Counted from the first letter of the stretch, positions 1 to 9,769 are shown. The stretch: DNA of 64,000 nucleotides from Thiocapsa imhoffii (GCF_016583985.1 NZ_NRSD01000011.1:81839-145838); one strand, 5' to 3'. The notes: generated from the letters alone by a model not told the origin. Numbers and translations are program-made.

Positions 1-844
1 CGGCGATGATTCGAGCCGCCTCACCACGAGCCTGCGGCAGCACCTCGTTCGCGTAGGCCTCGGCCTGATTCTCGAGCCGCTCCTTATCCTCGCGGGCCTT
101 GATGGCATCATCGAACGCCGCTTTGACCTGTTCCGGCGGCTTCGCCGGCTGCATGTTCACCGCGGTCACGAGTAATCCCGTGCGGTATTCGTCCATCAAC
201 TCTTGGATGCGTTCACGAATCATGACCGCCACCGCGCCACGCCCTTCGGTCATGACGAAGTCCAACTTGCTGCCACCGACCGTGACCCGCACGACCGTCA
301 CCGTGGCATCACGCAAGGTCTGCTCGGGGTCGGCGACTTGGAACAGAAAATCCGCCGCGTCTTGAATCCGTGATTGGACCGTGAGTTCGACATCGACGAT
401 ATTTTCGTCCTGCGTCAGCATCGAGGCCGAGTGACTGAAGGTCGAGATCTCATCGACATTGACCTTTCTCACGGCTTCGATTGGCCAAGGAATGTGCCAG
501 TGAGGGCCGGGGCCGGTCGTATCGACGTACTCGCCGAAGCGAGTTACCACGCCGCGCTCGGCGGGTTCGATGATATAGATACCGGTCGCCAGCCAGACCA
601 CCAGAACGACACCGGCGATGATCCCGAAGGCTTTCGAGCTGAGGTCGCCACCGGGCAGGTTGAATCCGCCACCGGCGCCACCGCCCGTCCCGCCGCCACC
701 GGTGGGTTTATTGCCTCCGAACAGCCCACCGAGCCGCTCCTGGAGTTTCCGTACGACTTCGTCGAGATCGGGTGGTCCCTGATCGCCGCCGCCCTTGCCA
801 CTCCAAGGGTCTTTGTTACCGCCACCTGGCTCATTCCAGGCCAT
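1..844 (-). CDS. hflK: Modulator of FtsH protease HflK (partial, C-terminus beyond left edge)
   Basis: HflK forms with HflC a membrane-anchored, periplasm-facing complex around the FtsH protease and modulates its degradation of membrane substrates. Reading inward from an ATG at 844, which has GGAG about 6 nt upstream, the protein has a Gly/Pro-rich cytoplasmic start (first residues MAWNEPGGGN), a long glycine stretch at residues 40–66, one transmembrane segment at about 72–92, and then the SPFH/band-7 domain beginning IIEPAERGVVTRFGEY. About 281 codons are present and the frame is still open at base 1, so the gene is cut by the window edge. It follows hfq and hflX on the same strand, as in E. 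coli, but 276 bp after hflX. hflC would be expected just outside the window. Confidence 0.93.
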   Translation of the reverse strand, partial: MAWNEPGGGNKDPWSGKGGGDQGPPDLDEVVRKLQERLGGLFGGNKPTGGGGTGGGAGGGFNLPGGDLSSKAFGIIAGVVLVVWLATGIYIIEPAERGVVTRFGEYVDTTGPGPHWHIPWPIEAVRKVNVDEISTFSHSASMLTQDENIVDVELTVQSRIQDAADFLFQVADPEQTLRDATVTVVRVTVGGSKLDFVMTEGRGAVAVMIRERIQELMDEYRTGLLVTAVNMQPAKPPEQVKAAFDDAIKAREDKERLENQAEAYANEVLPQARGEAARIIA

Positions 845-1050
845 AGCATCTCCGTCTGTCGAAAACGACTGTTGAGTGTTGGATCGGGCATGATCCCAGG
901 CTGTCAACCGTGAGACCACGAGAGGCGCCAACCTAATGGCGCGTACGATTCATGAGGACGCATCATCCACCGACCCCACCAGTGAACGTGCCGGCAAGGC
1001 GACCCGATATCAAGCAAAGGGTCACCCTGGTTGAATCGACATGATGGTGG

Positions 1051-1079
1051 ATTCTAGAGAAGCCGAACCGCCAGGGCAA
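1051..1079 (-). promoter_or_regulatory. Candidate sigma-70 promoter for hflK
   Basis: On the minus strand TTGCCC (1079–1074) and TAGAAT (1056–1051) are separated by exactly 17 nt, matching 4/6 and 5/6 of the sigma-70 consensus. The pair lies in the hflX–hflK gap, about 200 nt upstream of the hflK ATG, so it could drive hflK(C) independently of the hfq–hflX message. Visual match only. Confidence 0.4.
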
Positions 1080-1120
1080 ACCGACCGCCCCGCACGCGTG
1101 GAGTTCGCGTGGGCATCGGT

Positions 1121-2428
1121 TCAGTGCCGCCGGCGCGCCGCGAGGAGGTCGCCATGACGCGCCCGCAGGCGCTCCCAGTCCGGGGCAGCCAGATTGACCA
1201 CCATCCTCCAGCCGCCGGCTGGCAGGACGTCATCGGCGAGCACCTGCGCCGTCTCGAACAACCAAGCCCGCAGGCGCCCATCGCCCGGTTCCAGACGCAG
1301 GGTGACGCGAACGCGGTCACGACTGAGCCAGTCCGAGATGGCCTGCTGAAGCAGCCCGATCCCCGCCCCCGTCGCGGCAGAGAGCCAGACCCGCCGGGGC
1401 AGACCGCTCGGGTCGCGCTCGATGCGCGCTGACTCATCGGGCAGCAGGTCGATCTTGTTGTAGACTTCCAGCCGGGGAATTGCCTGGCTCCCGATCTGCG
1501 TGAGCACCTCCTCGACATCGCTGACGAGCCGGGCTCGATGAGGCGCCGAGGCCTCGATGACGTGCAACAAGAGCGCGGCGTGACGTGTCTCTTCAAGCGT
1601 CGAGCGAAAGGCCGCGACCAATTCGTGTGGTAAATGACTGATAAAACCGACTGTATCGGCGACCAGCACCCGACCGCCGTCGGGCAGGATCAGCCGCCGC
1701 AGGGTTGGATCCAAGGTTGCGAAGAGTTGGTCGGCCTGCAGGACGCCCGCATCGGTCAAGCGGTTAAAGAGCGTTGATTTGCCGGCGTTGGTGTAACCGA
1801 CCAGGGAGATCACGGGCAATTCGGCCTTCGCGCGCGCCTTACGCCCCTGGGCACGTTGTTGCTGGATGCGGTCGAGACGCCGGTCGAGCAGGGTCATGCG
1901 CTGGGCAAGCAGCCGGCGGTCGGTTTCGAGCTGCGTCTCGCCGGGACCACGCAACCCAATGCCCCCTTTTTGGCGTTCAAGATGCGTCCATCCCCGCACC
2001 AGCCGGGTTGAGAGATGTTTCAACTGAGCGAGTTCGACCTGTAACTGGCCCTCGAAGGAACGTGCGCGCCGCGCGAAGATGTCGAGGATCAGACCCGAGC
2101 GATCGACCACCCGACACTGGAGCAGGCGTTCGAGATTGCGCTCCTGTGCCGGGGAGAGCGCATGATTGACGATCACGAGTTCAGCGCGGGTTGCAACAAC
2201 CAGGGCCGCAAGCTCGTCGGCCTTGCCGGTGCCGAGGTACAGCCGTGGATCGGGCGTGACCCGCGAACCGCCGAGCGCCCCGACGATCTCGGCTCCCGCC
2301 GCGAGCGCTAAGCGGCGGAACTCCTCGCGCTCATCCGGCTCACTGACCCCGCCGATGTCCAAGTGGACCAGGACCGCGCGTTCCCCGCCGGTCGGGCGCT
2401 CAAACACATCGGCCTCGGCCGCTGGCAC
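1121..2428 (-). CDS. hflX: Ribosome-associated GTPase HflX
   Basis: HflX is a translational GTPase that binds the 50S subunit and splits stalled or stress-arrested 70S ribosomes. The 435-residue product carries the HflX-specific N-terminal domain, the hallmark GGIGLRGPGETQLE at about 155–168, and a complete G domain: G1 GYTNAGKS (211–218), G3 DTVGF (258–262) and G4 NKIDLL (324–329). Length is normal for the family. It lies 38 bp downstream of hfq on the same strand, the usual hfq–hflX order, and is probably co-transcribed with it. The last about 100 residues form the family's C-terminal domain. Confidence in identity is very high. Confidence 0.97.
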   Translation of the reverse strand: MPAAEADVFERPTGGERAVLVHLDIGGVSEPDEREEFRRLALAAGAEIVGALGGSRVTPDPRLYLGTGKADELAALVVATRAELVIVNHALSPAQERNLERLLQCRVVDRSGLILDIFARRARSFEGQLQVELAQLKHLSTRLVRGWTHLERQKGGIGLRGPGETQLETDRRLLAQRMTLLDRRLDRIQQQRAQGRKARAKAELPVISLVGYTNAGKSTLFNRLTDAGVLQADQLFATLDPTLRRLILPDGGRVLVADTVGFISHLPHELVAAFRSTLEETRHAALLLHVIEASAPHRARLVSDVEEVLTQIGSQAIPRLEVYNKIDLLPDESARIERDPSGLPRRVWLSAATGAGIGLLQQAISDWLSRDRVRVTLRLEPGDGRLRAWLFETAQVLADDVLPAGGWRMVVNLAAPDWERLRARHGDLLAARRRH

Positions 2429-2466
2429 ACTCAGTTACAAGCCGTTGCATACGATGCGCGGCCGCT

Positions 2467-2718
2467 TCAGACATTACCCGGCTCAGGCACGGCCCCTTCA
2501 GGCGGTGGCAGCTTCACATTGCGGGCGGGCACGACCGTTGAGATCGCATGTTTGAAGATCATCTGGCTCACGTTGTTTTTGAGCAACACGACGAATTGAT
2601 CAAAGGATTCGATCTGGCCCTGTAACTTGATCCCATTGACCAGAAAGATGGACACGGGCACGCGTTCCTTCCGGAGGGCATTGAGAAAGGGGTCTTGGAG
2701 GCTTTGGCCCTTGGACAT
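2467..2718 (-). CDS. hfq: RNA chaperone Hfq
   Basis: Hfq is a hexameric Sm-like protein that pairs small RNAs with mRNAs. The 83-residue product starts at an ATG with a strong AAGGAG SD (2732–2727, 8 nt spacing). It contains Q8, the Sm1 region with K31, D40 and F42, and the Sm2 signature as FKHAIST (55–61). E. coli has YKHAIST, so Tyr55 is replaced by Phe, a substitution in the proximal RNA-binding pore that keeps the aromatic ring; His57 is kept. The C-terminal tail is short (about 15 residues after the Sm core) and Pro-rich. miaA lies 362 bp upstream, a much longer gap than in E. coli, so hfq may have its own promoter there. Confidence 0.97.
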   Translation of the reverse strand: MSKGQSLQDPFLNALRKERVPVSIFLVNGIKLQGQIESFDQFVVLLKNNVSQMIFKHAISTVVPARNVKLPPPEGAVPEPGNV

Positions 2719-3080
2719 TGAGTAAACTCCTTATTGTTTTCATTGTGACCGAGAATTGCCCGGCAAAAAGGCATTGATCGAAATCGGTCAAGCCGGGAAC
2801 CATGCTGGCGGGACTGCAGCCGGGACAGGCACACCCGCCAAAAACGCGTCTGACACGCCACTAGTGTGGCTGAAACGACATCCGACCGCTACCTCGCGTG
2901 ATCCCCGCCCAATCAGACAGCAAATCACACGCCAGTTCCTGCCACTGGCCTCCAAGACATCGGGATTTCCAGATGATGAGCGACACCCCAGCTCGGTGTA
3001 GGGGGACACGACGGCGCGCAAGCAAACCGCCACTCCAGCCGGCGGGCACGGCCCTTTGAGTCAGGCGCCGGGCCTTCGGC
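2719..3080. other. 362-bp gap between miaA and hfq
   Basis: No coding frame here resembles a protein. The only structure I see is a short 5-bp inverted repeat with loop TAGT (GCCAC…GTGGC, near 2860–2873), without a T-run. On the minus strand a TTGACC occurs about 90 nt before the hfq ATG but lacks a good –10 at the right distance. The interval may hold hfq promoters (several are known upstream of hfq in enterobacteria) or a small RNA; nothing in the bases proves either. Confidence 0.4.
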
Positions 3081-4052
3081 TCACTCACCGGACCGAGCGG
3101 CGTGCGCCTCCTCGATCAGCGTACAGGCCGCGGCTAGCGGGTCCTGTTGATCCTCGATCCAATGCGTCGCGCGCTCGGCCCGCAGCCAGGTCAGTTGACG
3201 TTTGGCAAGTTGTCTGGAGGCAACGATGCCGCGTTCGCACATCTCTGTATGGCTCCAGACGCCATCGAGATAGCACCAGACCTGCCGATACCCCACCGCG
3301 CGCATGGACGGAAGATCAGCATGCAGATCGCCCCGCGCTCGCAAGGCCGCGACCTCCTCGACCAAGCCCGCGGCGATCATGCCCTGGAACCGTTGCGCGA
3401 TCCGCTCGTGCAGCACGCAACGCTGCGCGGGGGCGCGGGCCAGCTTGAGGAGCCGAAAGGGTAAACCCGCGTGCTCGGCATGCTCGGCGATGAGTTCGCT
3501 CATGGGTCGCCCGGTGATGAGCGCGACCTCCAAGGCGCGCTGGATCCGCTGGGGGTCATGCGGATGGATACGATGCGCGGAACGGGGATCGAGCCGCTCG
3601 AGACGCTGGTGCATGGCCTCCCAGCCAATCCGTGCTCCTTCCTCCGCCAACGTCTGCCGCAGGTCGGGGTACGCGCTCGGAAGCGGCGCCAGACCCTGCT
3701 GCAACGCCCTGAAATAGAGCATGGTGCCGCCAACCAGGAGCGGAATGCGCCCCTGCGCGGTAATGTCTTGCATCGCGGCCAAGGCGTCTTCGCGAAATCG
3801 CGCCGTCGAGTACGCCTCGGTTGGCTCCAGGAGGTCGATCAGGCGATGGGGCGCCCGCGCCAAGACCTCCGGGCTCGGCTTGGCCGTACCGATATCGAGA
3901 CCGCGGTAGACCATCGCCGAATCCACGCTGATGATCTCGCATGGCAGGCGCTGGGCCAAAGCCACGGCGAGGTCCGTCTTCCCGGATGCGGTCGGGCCCA
4001 TGAGTGCGATCGCCAGCGGGCGCCGCTCTGGGCTGGTGGCCACCTCGCTCAC
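3081..4052 (-). CDS. miaA: tRNA dimethylallyltransferase MiaA
   Basis: MiaA transfers a dimethylallyl group from DMAPP to N6 of A37 in tRNAs reading UNN codons. The 323-residue product has the P-loop GPTASGKT (19–26), the conserved [10 protein letters not shown] and DIGTAKP block (42–59) holding the catalytic Asp, and the typical C-terminal helical region with the Q-L-x-K-R-Q-x-T-W-L type motif ([11 protein letters not shown]) near residue 280–290. The length is standard. mutL ends 58 bp upstream on the same strand, reproducing the mutL–miaA–hfq order of gammaproteobacteria. Confidence 0.97.
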   Translation of the reverse strand: MSEVATSPERRPLAIALMGPTASGKTDLAVALAQRLPCEIISVDSAMVYRGLDIGTAKPSPEVLARAPHRLIDLLEPTEAYSTARFREDALAAMQDITAQGRIPLLVGGTMLYFRALQQGLAPLPSAYPDLRQTLAEEGARIGWEAMHQRLERLDPRSAHRIHPHDPQRIQRALEVALITGRPMSELIAEHAEHAGLPFRLLKLARAPAQRCVLHERIAQRFQGMIAAGLVEEVAALRARGDLHADLPSMRAVGYRQVWCYLDGVWSHTEMCERGIVASRQLAKRQLTWLRAERATHWIEDQQDPLAAACTLIEEAHAARSGE

Positions 4053-4110
4053 GTCAAGTCACCGCGCCGAACGACCGCGCCGCGGCGTTGCACCTGACCC
4101 GGGGTTTGCA

Positions 4111-5970
4111 TCAGCGACCGCGCGCAAACCATCGGTCGAGTTCGTCATAGCCGATGGTGATCCAGGTCGGCCGTCCGTGATTGCATTGATCGATGCGCTC
4201 CGCCTGCTCCATCTCGCGCAGCAAGGCATTCATCTCATCAAGGCTCAAACGGCGATTCGCGCGCACGGCGCCATGACAGGCGATGGTCGAGAGCACCGCT
4301 TCCATGGTGTCTTCGAGACGCCGACTGCGGCCATGTACCGTGAGGTCGGCGAGCAGATCGCGGACCAAGGCCGCGTGATCGACCTCCCGCAGCAACGCTG
4401 GTACCTCGCGCACCACCAGGGTGCCGGCATCGATGCGATCGATGAGCATCCCGAGCGCGCAGAGCCCCTCGGCGTGTATCTCGATCAATTCGGCCTCGTG
4501 GGGCGCGACCGCGACACTCACCGGGATCAGCAAGGGTTGCCGGACCAAGGCGCCCTCACGCCAACGCGCCTTGAGTCGTTCATAACCGATGCGCTCATGA
4601 GCGGCATGGATGTCCACGAGAATGAGCCCCGCCGCGCTCTGTGCCAGCACATAGACCCCATTGAGCTGGGCGAGAGCATAACCGAGCGGTGGCATGGCGT
4701 CCGCGAGGGTGCGCGCGGAATCGCCCGGCTCGGTCGTGCCGGAGGGTCCCGACCCCAGCGGACATTGAAGGCTCAGATCGGCACGCAACCGGTCACGATA
4801 GACCGGCCGGGCATCGCCGACCCGCTGGGTGAAACCGAACCCCCGCCGGCTTGGAGCCTCCTGACCATGCACGCCCCCCTGCTCGACTCCCGGCACCGCG
4901 TCCTCCTCCCACTGACCGGCCCCGCCCGCGGCGGGACTCGTGAGATCGAGCGGGGCACGACCGAGCACACCGTCGGTCAGCCGGCGATGTAAGGTACGAA
5001 AGATAAAATCATGTACCTGCCGACCCTCGCGAAAGCGCACTTCGTGCTTGGCTGGATGAACGTTGCAATCGACCAGGCGAGCAGGCAGCTCGAGAAAGAG
5101 CACATAGGCCGGCTGTCGGCCATGATGCAGAACGTCGTTGAAGGCCTGGCGCACCGCGTGACTGACCAATTTATCGCGCACCATCCGCCCGTTGACATAA
5201 AAGAACTGCTGGTCGGCCTGGCTGCGTGAAAAAGCGGGGCGCACCACCCACCCCCAGAGACGCAATTGCACCGCAACCGCGTCGAGGTCGAGCGCCTGCT
5301 CCGCAAAGGTCTCACCGAGCAGACGCGCCAATCGGTCGAGATGCCCGTGCGCGTCCGTGGCAGGCGGGAGATCGAACTGCGTGCGGCCATTGTGACGCAG
5401 GTGGAAGGCGACCTCCGGGGAAACCAGCGCGATGCGGCGGACCACCTGTTCGAGATGGCTGAACTCGGTCTTCTCGGTGCGCAGAAACTTACGTCGCGCC
5501 GGCACATTGAAGAAGAGATCCCGCACCTCGACGCTGGTGCCGGGTGGGTGGGCGGCCGGGCGCGGTGCCTCGAGCGTCCCATCGACGCCAACCGCGACTT
5601 CCCATGCCCGGCTTTCCTCGTGTGTGCGCGAGATCAGCCGCAAGCGACTGACCGAGGCGATGCTCGGGAGGGCCTCGCCGCGAAACCCGAGGGTCGCAAC
5701 CGCCTCGAGATCCTGGAGTTCGGCAACCTTGCTGGTCGCATGGCGTGCAAGCGCGAGCGCGAGTTGGTCCGGCGGGATCCCGCGGCCATCATCACGGACC
5801 CGCACGCGTTTGATCCCGCCCTGCTCGATGTCAAGCTCGATCCGTCGTGCCCCGGCATCGAGACTGTTCTCGATCAATTCCTTCACGATGGAGGCTGGCC
5901 GCTCGACCACTTCGCCCGCGGCAATCTGATTGACGAGATGATTGGGCAGGATGCGGATGGGTTGGGACAT
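4111..5970 (-). CDS. mutL: DNA mismatch repair protein MutL, endonuclease-type
   Basis: MutL links mismatch recognition by MutS to strand incision. The N-terminal GHKL ATPase is intact: ENSLDAGA (35–42), DDGRGI (60–65) and TLGFRGEAL (93–101). The C-terminal dimerisation domain carries DIHAAHERIGYE at 453–464, matching the endonuclease motif DQHA(X)2E(X)4E apart from Gln→Ile, plus ACHGAVRANR (C565) and CNHGRPT (C596), which supply metal-site residues in nicking MutL proteins. E. coli MutL lacks these; Pseudomonas-type MutL has them. I therefore infer a nicking MutL that need not depend on MutH. The ATG at 5970 is preferred over an upstream TTG at 6006 because family members begin MSQPIRxLP. 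619 residues. Confidence 0.96.
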   Translation of the reverse strand: MSQPIRILPNHLVNQIAAGEVVERPASIVKELIENSLDAGARRIELDIEQGGIKRVRVRDDGRGIPPDQLALALARHATSKVAELQDLEAVATLGFRGEALPSIASVSRLRLISRTHEESRAWEVAVGVDGTLEAPRPAAHPPGTSVEVRDLFFNVPARRKFLRTEKTEFSHLEQVVRRIALVSPEVAFHLRHNGRTQFDLPPATDAHGHLDRLARLLGETFAEQALDLDAVAVQLRLWGWVVRPAFSRSQADQQFFYVNGRMVRDKLVSHAVRQAFNDVLHHGRQPAYVLFLELPARLVDCNVHPAKHEVRFREGRQVHDFIFRTLHRRLTDGVLGRAPLDLTSPAAGGAGQWEEDAVPGVEQGGVHGQEAPSRRGFGFTQRVGDARPVYRDRLRADLSLQCPLGSGPSGTTEPGDSARTLADAMPPLGYALAQLNGVYVLAQSAAGLILVDIHAAHERIGYERLKARWREGALVRQPLLIPVSVAVAPHEAELIEIHAEGLCALGMLIDRIDAGTLVVREVPALLREVDHAALVRDLLADLTVHGRSRRLEDTMEAVLSTIACHGAVRANRRLSLDEMNALLREMEQAERIDQCNHGRPTWITIGYDELDRWFARGR

Positions 5971-6114
5971 GAGAACGATAGAAACAAAACCCGGTCCCGG
6001 GCGCAAGCAGGTCCATCATGGCGCCACCGCCCATCCATCGCATCTCGGTGGGGGTGCGTGATGGGGCCCGATACGCTTGAGTGGCCCTGGCACACTCCGG
6101 CGGCTTCAGTCCGT

Positions 6115-7536
6115 TCAGGAATCCTCTGGAATGGACAGGACCTGCCCGACCCGGATGACATCGTTCTTCAGGCCGTTATGCTCGCGCAACGCGCGCAGAC
6201 TGACCTGATAGCGCTGCGCGATACCAGAGAGGGTATCACCGGCATGAATGACGACCTCACGCAGACCACGAGGACTGGTATCGACCATCACGCCGCGCGC
6301 TGGGTAGTTGCGTGCGTAGACCCTGACCCCGGCCATGATGGCCTGCGCCAGCTTCCGTTGATGAGCCCGATCACGCAGCCGCCGCTCCTCCTCGGGGTTG
6401 CTGATAAAAGCCGTTTCGACCAGGATCGAGGGGATATCCGGTGACTCGAGAACGACAAAGCCAGCCCGTTGTACATCACTGCGATGCAACTCGTTCACGC
6501 GGCCCAGGTGGGTGAGAACCAAGGCCGCGGCATCGACACTCGACTCGAGGGTCGCGTTGCGGGTCATGTCCATCAAGACGGTTTCGAGCAAGTCCGACGT
6601 GTTCGAGGCCTCGACACCACCGAAGCGGTCCGAGCGATTCTCCCGCTTCGCAAGCCACTTCGCCGAGGCACTGCTCGCCCCGCTATGTGACAGGGTGTAC
6701 ACCGATGACCCGCGCGCGCGCGGATTGCTGAAGGCATCGGCATGGATCGAAATGAAGAGGTCGGCCTGATGTCCATGCGCGATCTCGATGCGTTCGCGCA
6801 GGCCAACATAGTAATCACCATCGCGGATCATCACGGCGCGCATCCCGGGCTCCTGATCGATCAGGCGCGCAAGTTCACGTGCGATCGCGAGCGTCACATC
6901 TTTTTCCTTGGTGCCCGCGGCACCGATGGCACCGGGATCCTCACCACCGTGACCAGCGTCGATGGCGACCACGAAGGCCGGTGGAGCATCCCCGCGGGAG
7001 CCGACTCGCCCGGGCATGGCACCCGGGAAGGTCGGCAATGCAACTCGCCGCCCCACCGCGCCCTCCCGAGGGGTCAGATCGATGATCAGCCGATGCGCGT
7101 AGCGTTCATTTGGACTGAGCACGAAACTCTTCGCGCGCACCGGCTGCTTCAGATCCAGGACGACCCGGAGGTGATGGTCGCCACGCGGCCCACTGCGCAG
7201 TCCGACCAGCAAGGCATCGCTGAGATCGACCTTGGGGAGTTCCGTCATCAGGCGTGCATCGTCGAGATCAACGACGAGACGATGCGGTTCATCGATGGGA
7301 AAGAGTCGATGCCCGATCGGGGCGGAGGTCTCGAACACCAGCCGCGTCTTATCGGGATCCGTCCAGACCCGCGCTCCTTGGACCAAGGATTGCTCAGCCC
7401 AAGCGGTCGTGGTCACGCACAGCAGCAACCAGCAGAGAACCCTCAACCACGGCGCGGTCGATCGAGACCTCCGGTGAGGGCCGGACCCGCCATGACTCAC
7501 CCGTTGCAAGGGCGCAACGCGGACAGTGCTCAACAT
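6115..7536 (-). CDS. amiB: N-acetylmuramoyl-L-alanine amidase (AmiB/AmiC type)
   Basis: This periplasmic amidase cleaves the bond between MurNAc and the stem peptide during daughter-cell separation. Order of parts in 473 residues: a long n-region and signal peptide ending about AWA-EQ (46–48), an AMIN domain (about 50–155) that targets septal peptidoglycan, an Amidase_3 catalytic domain with zinc ligands H196 (AIDAGHGG), E211 (TKEKD) and H266 (SIHADAF) and catalytic E374 (ETAFISN), and one LysM domain (about 425–469). A helix around 300–340 corresponds to the autoinhibitory insert of divisome-activated amidases. It sits directly upstream of mutL, as in E. coli, where AmiB has several LysM repeats rather than the single one here. 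Confidence 0.95.
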   Translation of the reverse strand: MLSTVRVAPLQRVSHGGSGPHRRSRSTAPWLRVLCWLLLCVTTTAWAEQSLVQGARVWTDPDKTRLVFETSAPIGHRLFPIDEPHRLVVDLDDARLMTELPKVDLSDALLVGLRSGPRGDHHLRVVLDLKQPVRAKSFVLSPNERYAHRLIIDLTPREGAVGRRVALPTFPGAMPGRVGSRGDAPPAFVVAIDAGHGGEDPGAIGAAGTKEKDVTLAIARELARLIDQEPGMRAVMIRDGDYYVGLRERIEIAHGHQADLFISIHADAFSNPRARGSSVYTLSHSGASSASAKWLAKRENRSDRFGGVEASNTSDLLETVLMDMTRNATLESSVDAAALVLTHLGRVNELHRSDVQRAGFVVLESPDIPSILVETAFISNPEEERRLRDRAHQRKLAQAIMAGVRVYARNYPARGVMVDTSPRGLREVVIHAGDTLSGIAQRYQVSLRALREHNGLKNDVIRVGQVLSIPEDS

Positions 7537-7596
7537 CGTTCCAGATCCAGTCGTGATATTCAGGTCTAACGGTCAGGTCTCATCGCGGGACCTCGT

Positions 7597-8070
7597 TCAC
7601 GGCTGCGCAGGGGACCGCTCAAGCAAAGCGGCGAGGACCTCCCGCGCCCGCGCCGTGTGTGCGTGCGGCAGCATCGCGCGCCCCTGACCACAATAGTCGA
7701 TCGCGAGGGTGAGATCACAGGGCGGGAGCATTCCGCGCCCGCGCTCCGGCCATTCGACCATCCAGATCGCGGGCTCCGCCATCAGATCCCGCAGTCCCAG
7801 ATCGTCGAGTTCGCGGGGATCGCCGAGACGATAGAGGTCGAGATGATACAGAGTTCGGGTGGTGAGCTCATAGGGTTCGAGTAGGGTGTACGTCGGGCTG
7901 CGTGCGGTCCCCTGATAGCCCAACCCGCGTAACACCCCACGGGTCAAGGTGGTCTTACCGGTCCCGAGATCACCTTCGAGATTAATCACGAAATGTGCTG
8001 GAATCAGCCTGGCCAGACGCTGGCCGAAGGCGATCTGCGCGGTTGGATTTGGCAGCGTGATCCTAGTCAT
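7597..8070 (-). CDS. tsaE: tRNA t6A biosynthesis ATPase TsaE
   Basis: TsaE is the ATPase that, with TsaB, TsaC and TsaD, makes N6-threonylcarbamoyl-adenosine at position 37 of ANN-decoding tRNAs. The 157-residue product has the Walker A motif GDLGTGKTT (33–41), the family block SPTYTLLEPY (58–67), HLDLYRL (77–83) and VEWPERG (105–111). Length is standard. amiB begins 60 bp downstream and nnr ends 115 bp upstream, so the three are probably one transcript. Confidence 0.96.
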   Translation of the reverse strand: MTRITLPNPTAQIAFGQRLARLIPAHFVINLEGDLGTGKTTLTRGVLRGLGYQGTARSPTYTLLEPYELTTRTLYHLDLYRLGDPRELDDLGLRDLMAEPAIWMVEWPERGRGMLPPCDLTLAIDYCGQGRAMLPHAHTARAREVLAALLERSPAQP

Positions 8071-8185
8071 GCCAGGACACCAGGATCACGCCTTGAGATG
8101 CGTAACAGGTTGTTTCGATCCGCACGTCCACGTCCCATTCACCGACTCGTTCGATCTGACGCGATCCGCCGCCGCTGAGGGCCGC

Positions 8186-9769
8186 TCAGATCCCATCCGG
8201 AGACGAGTGGCCGGCGCTCGGCGCACTCGCTCTAGCGTCATGATTGGCAACCCACCGGATCGCGGCCAGCAGATCGCCCGCGATCAGTCCCCGCTCACCC
8301 GCCCGCGCAGCCCAATCACCCGCCGCGGCATGCAAGCACACCCCCGCCGCGGCCGCCTCCTCGGCATCGAGACCCTGCGCACGCAGGGCCGCGATGATCC
8401 CGGTGAGAAGATCGCCGGTGCCGGCGGTGGCCATCCCCGGATTGCCATCGCTACAGACCGCGAATGGGCGGGGCGACTCACCCTGAACCAGGGTTCCGGC
8501 TCCTTTGAGACAAACCACCCCACCGTAGCGCGCTTGCAGTGCCCGCACCGCAGCAGGTCGATCCTGCTCGATCCGTGCCGTCGCGCTGCCGAGCAAGCGC
8601 GCCGCTTCGCCCGGGTGCGGTGTCAGCACCCAATCGGCCCGCGCCAAGGGCGCCTGAGCGAGCAAGTTCAGGGCATCGGCATCGACGACCAGCGGCTGGT
8701 CGAGCCGATTCACCCGCTGCCATAGTTCGCGCGCCCAATCAGTCTGGCCCAACCCGGGACCAATCGCCACCACATCGCAACGCGCAAGAAGTGGCTCGAG
8801 ATCCGCCACTCCTGCTACCCCGGCGACCATCAATTCCGGGCGCGCGACATTCAAGTACGCCGCATGGGCCGGATGCGTTGCGAGCGTCACCCGCCCCGCC
8901 CCGGCACGCAAGGCCGCTGTGCCGGCCAACAGGACGGCCCCCGACATCCCAGGCGCCCCACCGATCACGAGTACCTGTCCGAAGTCGCCTTTATGCGCGG
9001 TGCGTGGACGCCGGCCCAATCGACTGCCCTGCTGGTGCCAATCGATGCGCCGCGCGGAGGCGACCTCACTGGCGTAGACGACGGCGGGAATCCCCAGCGC
9101 ACGAAAGTGGATGTCACCCGCGTACTCGGGACCAGCGCCGATGAAAAGCCCCTGCTTCAACCCAATGAAACTCACCGTGACCGCGGCGCGCAGGGCCGCA
9201 CCCATGACCCGCCCGGTGTCAGCATCGAGCCCGGAGGGCATATCGACGGCCATCACCGGCGTGGAGCCGGCGTTGATGGCTGCGAAAGCCGTGACCCAGT
9301 GTCCCGTGAGCGGGCGCTCCAGGCCGGTTCCGAGGACCGCGTCGACCAAGACATCCGCGTGTCGCGGCGTGCTCGTGAAGGGTTCACTACGGCCCGCACT
9401 GTCAAGCCAGCGCTGATGATTTGTCGCGGCATCGCCACGCATGCGGGCCGGGTCGCCGAACCGCAGCACCCGTACGTTCAAACCGTCGGCCTGAGCCAAA
9501 CGCGCGATCACCAGGCCATCGCCACCATTATTGCCCGTTCCCACCAGGACCACCAGTCTGCGCGCATGCGGCCAGCGCGTGCGCAGGAGGCGGTAGGCCT
9601 CGGTCCCCGCACGTTCCATGAGGGTCAAACCGGGGAGCCCGTGGTGATCGATCGCGCGGCGATCGAGATGCCGCACCTGCTCGGCACGATAGAGCGCATG
9701 GGGCAGCCGGTCCCGCTCGGGCATGGGACGATGGCGCGTGGGGGACGGACTCTCGGGTCCGGTCGGCAT
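8186..9769 (-). CDS. nnr: Bifunctional NAD(P)HX epimerase / ADP-dependent NAD(P)HX dehydratase
   Basis: This repair enzyme restores hydrated NADH/NADPH: the N-terminal half interconverts the R and S epimers and the C-terminal ribokinase-like half dehydrates S-NAD(P)HX using ADP. In 527 residues the YjeF_N domain spans about 25–230 with GTGNNGGDG (77–85) and the K-G-F/D region. The carbohydrate-kinase-like domain spans about 255–510 with HKGDFG, the GGAPGMSGA loop and the nucleotide-binding AGTGDLLTG at about 449–457. The first about 25 residues are Pro/Arg-rich and may overstate the true start (M16 is an alternative). The order tsaE–nnr–queG is conserved, with queG divergent here. Confidence 0.95.
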   Translation of the reverse strand: MPTGPESPSPTRHRPMPERDRLPHALYRAEQVRHLDRRAIDHHGLPGLTLMERAGTEAYRLLRTRWPHARRLVVLVGTGNNGGDGLVIARLAQADGLNVRVLRFGDPARMRGDAATNHQRWLDSAGRSEPFTSTPRHADVLVDAVLGTGLERPLTGHWVTAFAAINAGSTPVMAVDMPSGLDADTGRVMGAALRAAVTVSFIGLKQGLFIGAGPEYAGDIHFRALGIPAVVYASEVASARRIDWHQQGSRLGRRPRTAHKGDFGQVLVIGGAPGMSGAVLLAGTAALRAGAGRVTLATHPAHAAYLNVARPELMVAGVAGVADLEPLLARCDVVAIGPGLGQTDWARELWQRVNRLDQPLVVDADALNLLAQAPLARADWVLTPHPGEAARLLGSATARIEQDRPAAVRALQARYGGVVCLKGAGTLVQGESPRPFAVCSDGNPGMATAGTGDLLTGIIAALRAQGLDAEEAAAAGVCLHAAAGDWAARAGERGLIAGDLLAAIRWVANHDARASAPSAGHSSPDGI

